From Anaerolineae bacterium (GTDB lineage: Bacteria > Chloroflexota > Anaerolineae > Aggregatilineales > Phototrophicaceae): 48,008 nt of DNA. This document shows, piece after piece, positions 31,537-39,327 of the stretch; the first letter of the stretch is position 1, and every line of letters starts with the position of its first letter. A program made the position numbers and the translations under genes. Location: the NCBI GenBank assembly GCA_014879665.1, contig JACSRP010000129.1, forward strand, positions 1 to 48,008. The letters run 5' to 3'. Under the pieces are notes generated by a model that did no database searches, had not been told where the DNA came from, and saw only the letters and a list, made by a program, of their open reading frames with translations.

Positions 31537-33162
31537 ATGGCCTTGCGGCAAACAAGATATAGCGGTTCTCTGCTGCTCTTTTTGGCGATCATGATTTTGC
31601 TGGCTGCGCCGGTGGGCCGCGCGGAAGCGCAGGCACAATGCGGGTATGTAGATGGCCTTGAATTTCCCGTGGATACGAGTTTATTTTCGATTGTGCAGGA
31701 TTATGCCGCGCCTTCAGCTCGCTGGCAGGGACGGTTTCACAGCGGAGAAGACTGGTTTATTGATCGTAATCTTGCTTCGGCAGCAGCGCGCGGGACTGCC
31801 TATGGTGAATATGTGCGCGCGATTGCCAACGGGCGGGTGGTGTTTTCTGACCCGCGCGCATGGGGCTTTGATGGCGGGGTAATTGTGCTGGAGCATGTGT
31901 TCCCGGATAACTCGGTGGCTTACAGTATGTATGGGCATATCACCGATGAAACTGGCGTCGCTTTCCCGGCGGTATACACCTGCGTGCGGCGCGGCGATAT
32001 TCTGGCGGCAGTGGCCGACGTGCGCCCGGTGCCCCATCTGCATTTTGAAATTCGCGCGGCGACAAACACAACCCCCGGCGCGGGGTATGTATGGCTTGAT
32101 CCGGAAGAATTAGGCTATCGCCGCCCTTCTAAATTTATCAGCAACTGGCAAACGTGGCTGCAAGACGCCTATCGCTGGCGGGTCGATCTGGCTGATGAAT
32201 TAGGCCCGGCAGCAGCCCCGGCACAGCTTGAGGACTACAGCCTGGTATATCTGGACGCGGCGGGCGGGGTGGATCGGTTGGTCAGGGCGACACCCGATGG
32301 GCGCGTGCTGTGGCGAGTTTTATTGAACAAAGATGGCGTGGGAGTTGTGCCGGAGCAGGAGGGCGTTTATCTGTTTTATGCTGATGGCGAGGTGCAGTTC
32401 GTGGCGCGCGATGGCACACCCGGAGAAAAGTGGTCATTAGGCGAGGCGATACAGGGGGCGCCAACTGCTGCTTTTGGACTGCAATTGTTTCGCACACCAG
32501 ATGATCAGCTTATCGCTGTGGATACAGTTGAACGGCGGGTGATATGGCGGTTAGATGATGTGCTGCGTATTGTTCGCTCCGCTGCGGGGGATGAAACGCT
32601 TGCTCTGGTGACTGAAGCACCCGATGGAAGCGCTGAACTTCTGACAATTGGCGCTAATGGCGCGCTGCTAGATCGTGCCTATTTAAATACGCCCGGCGCG
32701 TTGGCGGTAGATGGGCAGGGCGGCCTGCATGCGCTCACACAGGGCGGTCTATGGCGAATTGACCGCGATGGCCAGTGGTCATTGAGCACTATCCCGGTTG
32801 TTGGCAACCGGAATACGGCGCTGGCGATTGGGACGGATGGCGCACAGTATATTTTTGATGGCGCGACGCTCACTGCGTATAACGCGGAAAATGTGGGACT
32901 CTGGCAATCTACGCTGCCGCGGCAAATTGAGGGGACAAACCAGCTAACACTGGCCGATGGCCTGATTTTGCTGACCAACAGTGAAGGGGAGATGATCGCG
33001 TGGCAAGCGGCAAGCGGCGCATTATGTGGGCAAGCCCGCATCTGGGGAGACAGCCGAACGAACTTATGGTCGAGTTTAGATGACGATGGGACGCTGCGGG
33101 TGTGGGTTGGCGATCAGATCATCGGGTTCAACTGGCGCGAATTTACTGCGCTGTGCCGTTAA
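31537..33162 (+). CDS. secreted M23 peptidase with C-terminal beta-propeller-like region
   Basis: 541-residue exported protein. A signal peptide (about 1-32, ending GRAEAQA) is followed by an M23 peptidase-like domain (about 45-190) with zinc-ligand motifs FHSGEDW and HLHFE and the loop SMYGHIT. The remaining 300 residues consist of repeating strands such as RVLWRVLLNKDGVGV and RRVIWRLDDVLR, like PQQ or WD-type propeller blades. Probably a wall hydrolase with a binding module. GGGGA lies before the ATG. Four cysteines, two placed as in the LysM-M23 protein. The 3' neighbour is a two-TM protein. Confidence 0.82.
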   Translation: MALRQTRYSGSLLLFLAIMILLAAPVGRAEAQAQCGYVDGLEFPVDTSLFSIVQDYAAPSARWQGRFHSGEDWFIDRNLASAAARGTAYGEYVRAIANGRVVFSDPRAWGFDGGVIVLEHVFPDNSVAYSMYGHITDETGVAFPAVYTCVRRGDILAAVADVRPVPHLHFEIRAATNTTPGAGYVWLDPEELGYRRPSKFISNWQTWLQDAYRWRVDLADELGPAAAPAQLEDYSLVYLDAAGGVDRLVRATPDGRVLWRVLLNKDGVGVVPEQEGVYLFYADGEVQFVARDGTPGEKWSLGEAIQGAPTAAFGLQLFRTPDDQLIAVDTVERRVIWRLDDVLRIVRSAAGDETLALVTEAPDGSAELLTIGANGALLDRAYLNTPGALAVDGQGGLHALTQGGLWRIDRDGQWSLSTIPVVGNRNTALAIGTDGAQYIFDGATLTAYNAENVGLWQSTLPRQIEGTNQLTLADGLILLTNSEGEMIAWQAASGALCGQARIWGDSRTNLWSSLDDDGTLRVWVGDQIIGFNWREFTALCR

Positions 33163-33237
33163 TGCAACTTTGTTGATCAACGGTACGTATAACGTAGTCA
33201 GTCGAGCTTGCAATTCTGAAATAAGGATACTGCCGTC

Positions 33238-33750
33238 ATGAAGTCGCGCGCGTTTACGACTATCGCTGTATGGCTCATCGTCATGGGTTCGATTTCCGCA
33301 TTTGTGAATAACCTGACGCGGGTGATCATCGTTGATTATGTAGAATATACCCAGACCATCCCGAATTTTCGTGGGGAGGGCACTGAAACCCTCACTAGCC
33401 AGATGCCGGTTTATGACACTTTGTATGCGCCTGACATTATGATGATCTTCAGTGCGATTATCGTTCTAGTATTGATCATCGCAGCGGCTGTAGCGACGCT
33501 GGCGATCTGGAAAAATGCTTCTGAAAAAGCTGCATTGCCGCCCGTAAATATGCAAGCAGAAAACCGTCCACAATCTCGCGGCAGCAAAATGAAACCTGAT
33601 CAGCGACAGCGCGCGTTGATGCTTCTGGAGTCGCTTAGTTCGGAGGAACTGGACTCGTTGGAGCAGGCTTATTTGACCGATGGCACGGGCGAAACCATAT
33701 CGCTTTATGCGCTGGCTGAGCAGGAACGGGCGCGCTCTAATGCGCGTTGA
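33238..33750 (+). CDS. two-TM protein with cytoplasmic helical tail
   Basis: 170-residue protein: TM1 about 8-29, an extracytoplasmic loop of about 45 residues, TM2 about 63-91 (IMMIFSAIIVLVLIIAAAVATLAIW), and a charged C-terminal tail ending in a helix (RQRALMLLESLSSEELDSLEQAYL). The tail resembles short oligomerisation helices. No family is recognised. AAGGAT lies about 11 nt before the ATG. It is convergent with the HExxH peptidase gene. Confidence 0.6.
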   Translation: MKSRAFTTIAVWLIVMGSISAFVNNLTRVIIVDYVEYTQTIPNFRGEGTETLTSQMPVYDTLYAPDIMMIFSAIIVLVLIIAAAVATLAIWKNASEKAALPPVNMQAENRPQSRGSKMKPDQRQRALMLLESLSSEELDSLEQAYLTDGTGETISLYALAEQERARSNAR

Positions 33751-33797
33751 TAGTTGGCGCTGACGCCCCCCGGCGATATTGCCACCATCTTCGGCTT

Positions 33798-35072
33798 TTA
33801 TGCCCCGACGGAAACTAGGGGCGCGCTGGCCTGCTCCATGGTGGGCGCGAAAGTCAAAAAGGTGGTAGGCAGGCTGAATTGGCGGGGATAAGCGAAACAA
33901 TTCCAGCCCTCTGCAACCGGCCAGCACAACCCCTGCCCGCCCGGCAATTCAACAACATCTTCATTATCTTCGGTGATGCTGGCGATAGCTTCAGCGAACT
34001 GATCAGCGTCTTCCAATGTGTCCCATACGCTGTGAAGTGACCAGACGAGATCGCCATTTTGTTCCTGCCACATTTTGAAGCGATCACCCCCCCAGCCCGC
34101 CGCCGCACGGGAAGCGCCGAATGCTGCGCCTGCGCTGCGCAGCCATTCACGCAGGTAATATTCCCCTAAAGAAAGATCCCAGAGTAATTCGGCATTTTCG
34201 GAAATGGGCATAGCCAATCCTTCAACAGAAATGCCGGTTTCGCCGTCAAGATATTTCTGAGGATGTAATATCTGCTCGGTGGTGACGGGTAAATTATCGA
34301 AAGCGGCGTTGACCGCATCCCAACCGCCGGCATTATAAATCGCCAGTACAAAGGCCAGCCCGGAATCATAGGGGAAGATTAACTCTCTGCCTAGACCTTC
34401 AGGAGTATCTGGCGGCAGCAGCAGCGTGCCAGAAAGCGCGCCTTCGGCCAGCAGCGCGAAGGCGATTCCGGGATCGTTGAGCATGGCGGTCTGCGTATAC
34501 AGGTTCATAGCGGCGGTTGCATCCCCTTCTATCAGGGCAAGGGCAGCCAGCAAACGATCTGGTGAATCGGCGATTTCTGGATCCTCAAGTCTGGTCAGAT
34601 CAAAATGCTGATCTTGCAGGGCATGGGTATATTCGTGAATAAAGATGATTTGCTCGGAGATAGAGAGGCTGCTGCCAACATCATCACCAAGCATGGGCAG
34701 GACATTCATGATTCTAGTGTCCGGATCGTAGAAGCCGCCCACCTGAGCGCCGAGCAAACGCAGATAAGTATCCCGTAGGCTGGCATTTGCGGGCAGAATA
34801 CCTAATACCCTATAGAAAGCTTCAAGGCGGGCTAACTGCCGCGCGGAAACATCAGTGTCGTAAGCATCGCTCAAATAGGCGATGGTTTCTTCACGGGTGG
34901 GGAAGCGGCGTTCTACCGGAATTAATGTATCCAACCCGCGAATATTTTCGGTTATCGTGACCAACCCGTCGAGCTGCGCGGTTAGTTCGGCGGGGAGGGT
35001 ATCTTGCGCCCAGATTCCGGAGGTGAGAACCAATAACGAAAGGGCAGTAGCAAGCGCGAACAATCGTTTCAT
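33798..35072 (-). CDS. secreted HExxH zinc metallopeptidase-like protein
   Basis: 424-residue exported protein. The internal ATG (MKRLFALATALS...) gives a signal peptide ending GIWAQ; the longer track start would extend into the TolB-like gene. The zinc motif is IFIHEYTHALQDQHFD, and a downstream LALIEGDATAAM supplies a likely third ligand (gluzincin arrangement, as in other bacterial proteins with HEYTHALQDQ). Two cysteines close the C-terminus (LCWPVAEGWNCF). The substrate is unknown; context suggests envelope-protein turnover. It follows the TolB-like gene by 34 nt in the same direction. Confidence 0.75.
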   Translation of the reverse strand: MKRLFALATALSLLVLTSGIWAQDTLPAELTAQLDGLVTITENIRGLDTLIPVERRFPTREETIAYLSDAYDTDVSARQLARLEAFYRVLGILPANASLRDTYLRLLGAQVGGFYDPDTRIMNVLPMLGDDVGSSLSISEQIIFIHEYTHALQDQHFDLTRLEDPEIADSPDRLLAALALIEGDATAAMNLYTQTAMLNDPGIAFALLAEGALSGTLLLPPDTPEGLGRELIFPYDSGLAFVLAIYNAGGWDAVNAAFDNLPVTTEQILHPQKYLDGETGISVEGLAMPISENAELLWDLSLGEYYLREWLRSAGAAFGASRAAAGWGGDRFKMWQEQNGDLVWSLHSVWDTLEDADQFAEAIASITEDNEDVVELPGGQGLCWPVAEGWNCFAYPRQFSLPTTFLTFAPTMEQASAPLVSVGA

Positions 35073-35106
35073 CAAAGTGAATCCATCATGATGCCGAATA
35101 AAAACA

Positions 35107-36051
35107 TTAGGATAACGGGCCGCCGGGGCGCCATGCAGGACGGCTGTCCTCCGATACCGCCTCCAGCAGCCGCTGAACGCTGCTGCCATCTGCGTTCATG
35201 ATATAGAGTGTGCGCGCGCCGTCACGATTTGAGACAAAGGCTAATCTGCTGCTATCCGGCGACCATGTGGGGTTGGTATCTAGATCGCTGGTATCGGTCA
35301 GCGCGTGCAGTGCATTTCCGTCAGGCCGCATTAGATAGACATCACTGGAACCCGCGCGGTCTGAGACGAAGGCGATCCATTCCCCATCTGGCGACCACGC
35401 TGGAGCGGTATCGGTATAGTAACTGCTGGTGATGCGCTGAGGCGCGGGATCGGGCGTATGCGAGTCCAGCATTTCGACAAGCTGCGGGCTGAACACATAA
35501 ATTTCAGTATTGGCGACAGGCGACCATGCAAATGCCAACTGACCGCCCGGCGACCATGTGGGAGAAAAGACATTGCCGCGTGATTCAGTAACCCGATATG
35601 GCTCTGATCCCTCAAGATCAACAAGATAGACGCCCTGCGTGCCACTGCCATCACTGGTGGTATAGGCGATCTGGCTGCCGTCAGGCGACCACGCTAAAGC
35701 AGAATTGACGATGCCGTTCAAATGAACGCTGGCAATGGCGCGGCGCTGGCTGCCATCCCAATTCATGACTATCAAGCTGCTTTCCAACCGCTGCGGCGAA
35801 AGGGAAATATAAGCGAGCTGCTGGCCGCTTGGCGACCATGCGGGGCTGAAATCGAGTGTGTCGCCAAGCGTTAAGCGCGCAAGCATGCTGCGCCCGGCAT
35901 CTAGAAGAAAGATATCGGTGTTGCCGCTGCGCGCGCTGTCAAAAGCAATTTGATCGGTCTGCGCGGCGGCGCCAACAGCAACCGCGCCGGCCAGCGCAAT
36001 GAGACATACCAGCGCACATATGACCATTAAAGAGAGAAATAAGCGATTCAT
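35107..36051 (-). CDS. secreted TolB-like PD40 beta-propeller protein
   Basis: 314-residue exported protein with a signal peptide (LMVICALVCLIALAGAVAVGA) and at least five PD40/WD40-like blades. Each has the WSPxGxxIAF core: WSPSGQQLAY, WSPDGSQIAY, WSPGGQLAF, WSPDGEWIAF and WSPDSSRLAF. This is the TolB C-terminal propeller without a TolB N-domain. Such proteins usually bind protein or sugar partners. It leads the gene pair with the HExxH protease, so it may recruit or gate it. No cysteines in the mature part. Confidence 0.85.
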   Translation of the reverse strand: MNRLFLSLMVICALVCLIALAGAVAVGAAAQTDQIAFDSARSGNTDIFLLDAGRSMLARLTLGDTLDFSPAWSPSGQQLAYISLSPQRLESSLIVMNWDGSQRRAIASVHLNGIVNSALAWSPDGSQIAYTTSDGSGTQGVYLVDLEGSEPYRVTESRGNVFSPTWSPGGQLAFAWSPVANTEIYVFSPQLVEMLDSHTPDPAPQRITSSYYTDTAPAWSPDGEWIAFVSDRAGSSDVYLMRPDGNALHALTDTSDLDTNPTWSPDSSRLAFVSNRDGARTLYIMNADGSSVQRLLEAVSEDSRPAWRPGGPLS

Positions 36052-36104
36052 TGATCAGCGACTGCTCAAGAGTGTTCAATCGTTGAAAGATATTATATCG
36101 CCTG

Positions 36105-37928
36105 CTAGAGATGCCAGAACAGCGTCATTCCTACGATCAACATCACGAATACAATTACTAACATCGGGAAACCAATCTTCAAAAAGTCATTCGGCTTGTA
36201 ACCGCCGGGACCCATCATCAGGATATTCACGGAATGAGCCATCGGTGTTAGGAATGCCGCCGAACAGCCAATGGCGGCAGCGACGCTGACAGCCTGCGGA
36301 TTGAGGCCGAGATCAAGGGCAGCGGCGATAACAATTGGCGCAGCTAACAGCGCGGTAACCTGACCGCCGATGACCTGTGTGACCAGCATGGAAAATAAGA
36401 AGGCCCCTCCGACGAAACCCAGCGCCCCTAAGGGGGAGAACAGGTGAATGACTATATCGCCTATCTGATCAGCGATGCCAGTGTGCATCATGGCAGTGCT
36501 TAAGGGGAGAAAACCGGCGATCAGGAACAGCACTTGCCATTCAATAGCGCGGTAGGCTTCGTCCATTTCCAAACACCCACTGACGACCATTGCAATGCCG
36601 CCAGCGAGCATGGCGATGGCCCCCGGAACAATGTTGAAAACCGAAGCTAACAGCGCCAGCGTGGCGATGAGGATGGCGATCCAGATTTTTTCGGGATGTT
36701 TGGGGCGTGCAAGCTGGGCGCTTTTAATCACTAGAAAATCAGAATCACGCGCGAGTTTATCAATTTTAGCAGGCGGCCCAACCATGAGCAGTGCGTCGCC
36801 CACATCAAGTTTGAATTTACCAACATCGGTGCGATAGCTGCGACCCTCACGCCATAGTGCGACGGTGGTTAGCCCATATTTATCGCGGAAACGTAAGTCT
36901 TGAAGCGTGTGACCGATGGTGCTGGAGCGAGGCGGGATAATCACTTCGCTCAAATCTACGATCATCTGATTAGTCCAGCGCGCCTCACTGTTTCGAGCGG
37001 GTACCAACCCGCGCTGGTGAAGCTGCTCAATGCGGTCTTGCCTTCCCATAACCAGCAGGTAATCATTGATCATTAGTTTTTCTGAGGCTGTGGGCGTTAG
37101 GATAGCTTGATGATTGCGCCAGATGGCGAGCACTGTCAAGCCGAGATTGCCGCCAATTTCGCTTTCCTGTAGTGTGAGGTTGATCAAGTTGGAGGTGGGT
37201 TCAACACGCACTTCCCACATGCGCTCATTGAGTTGATAGGTACTGGCGAGTGCCTGACTGAGCGTGGATGCGCTGGCACTTTGCCCGATTGACTCTCGAT
37301 GTGGAAGCAGTTTTCTGCCCAACAGGGTCATGAAGATGATGGCTGCTATCGCGATAATTCCGCCTGTTGGCAGGAAGTCAAGCATAGAGAGGCCAGAGAG
37401 TCCGTTTGCGATTAGCACGCCATTCATGACGATATTGGCGGTTGTGAAATAAGTAGCCATTCCACCGACGAGCGTTCCGAAGGCCAGCGGAATCAGTAGT
37501 TTTGATGCGCGCACCTGTGATTCCTGCGAAACTTGTATGGCGACTGGCAGCAGCATCGCGCAGGCGGCGATATTATTCATGACTATGGAAAGAAGCGCGC
37601 CGGTGCTCATGAACAGAAAGACCAGCTTGATTTCGCTTCCCCCGCCTATCTGTTTGATCCAATCAGCTAACCGTTGGGCAACGCCGGTGGTTTCCAGACC
37701 TTCGGAGATGAGAAATAGGCCGATCAGGGTGATAATGGCCGGGTTGCTGAAGCCTTCAATCGCTTCATTCGGTGTGACAAGGCCGGTGATTGCTAGTGAG
37801 AGCAAGACCAGCATAGCAACCAGATCGCTGCGCATACGATTCGAAAGAATCAAGACCAGCGCAATGGCAACGATGATGATCAGAATGAACTGTGGAGAAA
37901 TAACCATGCGCTGCCGTTCATATTGCAT
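36105..37928 (-). CDS. SLC13/DASS-type anion transporter with two RCK_C domains
   Basis: 607-residue transporter of the ion transporter superfamily (divalent anion:Na+ symporter or sulfate permease type). N-terminal TM bundle (about 8-200) includes NPAIITLIGLFLISEGLE and the conserved MNNIAACAMLLPV. Two cytosolic TrkA_C/RCK_C domains follow (about 225-305 and 325-400, each like VRVEPTSNLIN...YLLVMG), then the second TM bundle (400-607), ending in AAFLTPMAHSVNILMMGPGG. Substrate could be sulfate, dicarboxylate or similar. A start at 37907 is also possible; neither has a Shine-Dalgarno. Confidence 0.85.
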   Translation of the reverse strand: MQYERQRMVISPQFILIIIVAIALVLILSNRMRSDLVAMLVLLSLAITGLVTPNEAIEGFSNPAIITLIGLFLISEGLETTGVAQRLADWIKQIGGGSEIKLVFLFMSTGALLSIVMNNIAACAMLLPVAIQVSQESQVRASKLLIPLAFGTLVGGMATYFTTANIVMNGVLIANGLSGLSMLDFLPTGGIIAIAAIIFMTLLGRKLLPHRESIGQSASASTLSQALASTYQLNERMWEVRVEPTSNLINLTLQESEIGGNLGLTVLAIWRNHQAILTPTASEKLMINDYLLVMGRQDRIEQLHQRGLVPARNSEARWTNQMIVDLSEVIIPPRSSTIGHTLQDLRFRDKYGLTTVALWREGRSYRTDVGKFKLDVGDALLMVGPPAKIDKLARDSDFLVIKSAQLARPKHPEKIWIAILIATLALLASVFNIVPGAIAMLAGGIAMVVSGCLEMDEAYRAIEWQVLFLIAGFLPLSTAMMHTGIADQIGDIVIHLFSPLGALGFVGGAFLFSMLVTQVIGGQVTALLAAPIVIAAALDLGLNPQAVSVAAAIGCSAAFLTPMAHSVNILMMGPGGYKPNDFLKIGFPMLVIVFVMLIVGMTLFWHL

Positions 37929-37933
37929 AAAAT

Positions 37934-37953
37934 CGGATGTGTATCTACATCCG
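37934..37953. promoter_or_regulatory. inverted repeat around a -10 before the SLC13 gene
   Basis: CGGATGT (37934-37940) and ACATCCG (37947-37953) form a perfect 7-bp inverted repeat with a 6-nt centre. On the minus strand TAGATA, a fair -10, sits over the centre, 13 nt before the ATG at 37928. A protein bound here would block the transporter gene. It could also be an RNA hairpin. Confidence 0.45.
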
Positions 37954-38063
37954 GAAACCAGCGAAACAGGTAAGGATTCAGGTATTTTAGCTCATTATGA
38001 TTACACGTGTGTATGATCGGCAGCGGGCAAGTAGTGGGTGCTATATAGAACGGAGAACCTTCG

Positions 38064-39266
38064 ATGTCACATTCTGCCGCCTTAGCGGGCGTGCGCGTGC
38101 TGGATTTTACGCGGGTGCTGGCCGGCCCGTTTTGTACGATGCTGCTGGCCGATATGGGCGCGGAGGTGATAAAGGTTGAAAGTTTACAGGGTGACGATAC
38201 TCGCCAGTGGGGGCCGCCGTGGTTTGAAAATGATGGCGAACGAGAATCGGCCTATTACTTGAGCGTGAACCGTAACAAACGCAGCATCGCGCTGAATCTG
38301 AAAGCGCCTGAGGGACAGAAGATCGCGCGGAAGCTGGCTGCGCAAAGCCATATTGTCGTTGAAAATTTGCGACCCGGGGGAATGGGCGCATTTGGCCTCG
38401 GTTTTAACGACTTGATCGCCATACAACCCGCGCTCGTTTATGCCAGCGTGACCGGATACGGGCAAAATGGCCCCTACAGCGAACGCCCCGGCTATGATTT
38501 CGTGATACAGGCACAAAGCGGCATGATGAGTATTACCGGGCCAGAAACGGGCGAACCCTATAAGCTGGGCGTGGCAATTTGCGATGTGGTTGCTGGCCTA
38601 TTTGCTGCCACCTCAATACTGGCAGCACTGCGCCAAGCGGAAGCCGTGGGACAGGGGCAGCATCTGGATATTGGGTTGTTGGATACCTCGCTGGCCGCGC
38701 TGGTGAACGTTGCCAGCGGCGCCCTGGTCAGTAATCAGCCGCCTGCCAGATACGGCAACGCGCATCCAAGTATTGTACCTTACCAGTTGTTCGATGCTGA
38801 GGACAAAGCATTTGCGCTGGCTGCCGGTAATGATCGCCAGTTTGCGGCATTATGCGGCGTGATCGGCCAACCAGAACTAGCTAACGACGAACGATTTGCT
38901 GCGAACCCCGCACGAGTTGCACATCGTGAAGCACTAGTCGAAATTTTGCAGGTTGTGTTTCGCACGCGCAAGGCTGAGACATGGGTGGATAAGCTGCTGC
39001 TTGCAGGCGTTCCAGCCGGATCACTCAATGACGTACTGGCAGCTTTGAACGATCCGCAGGTGCAGTCGCGCGGGCTGGTGCAAACGGTAGCGTTTTTGGG
39101 GGATACGCTTAAACTGGTTGGGCCGGCGGTACAGTTTTCGGCAACGCCCCCTACAGTGCGAAGCGCGCCGCCGCGGTTAGGGCAGCACACCAATGAGATT
39201 CTTCAAGGAATTGGGATGAGTGACGCCGATATATCTACACTGCGGCAGAGCGGCGTGGTGGGATAG
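38064..39266 (+). CDS. class III CoA-transferase (CaiB/BaiF family)
   Basis: 400-residue formyl-CoA-transferase-type enzyme that moves CoA between carboxylic acids. It opens LAGVRVLDFTRVLAGP and contains GADVIKVE-like DMGAEVIKVES, LNLKAPEG, and the catalytic-aspartate segment GYDFVIQAQSGMM. The C-terminal RHPQ-like substrate region DPQVQSRGLV is present. It resembles glutarate/succinate-type or uncharacterised BaiF members; the acids used cannot be read from sequence. GGAG lies 9 nt before the ATG. The amidohydrolase gene follows after 61 nt with its own -10. Confidence 0.9.
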   Translation: MSHSAALAGVRVLDFTRVLAGPFCTMLLADMGAEVIKVESLQGDDTRQWGPPWFENDGERESAYYLSVNRNKRSIALNLKAPEGQKIARKLAAQSHIVVENLRPGGMGAFGLGFNDLIAIQPALVYASVTGYGQNGPYSERPGYDFVIQAQSGMMSITGPETGEPYKLGVAICDVVAGLFAATSILAALRQAEAVGQGQHLDIGLLDTSLAALVNVASGALVSNQPPARYGNAHPSIVPYQLFDAEDKAFALAAGNDRQFAALCGVIGQPELANDERFAANPARVAHREALVEILQVVFRTRKAETWVDKLLLAGVPAGSLNDVLAALNDPQVQSRGLVQTVAFLGDTLKLVGPAVQFSATPPTVRSAPPRLGQHTNEILQGIGMSDADISTLRQSGVVG

Positions 39267-39273
39267 TGCCTGC

Positions 39274-39281
39274 GGTACAAT
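39274..39281 (+). promoter_or_regulatory. GGTACAAT -10 element of the amidohydrolase gene
   Basis: TGCGGTACAAT ends 46 nt before the ATG at 39328. No -35 at normal spacing. It shares 9 nt (GCGGTACAAT less flanks) with the -10 at 5577. Confidence 0.45.
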
Positions 39282-39327
39282 CATAGAAATCACTCCGGTA
39301 ATTTGTAATCTGCGATTTTGGTGACAG

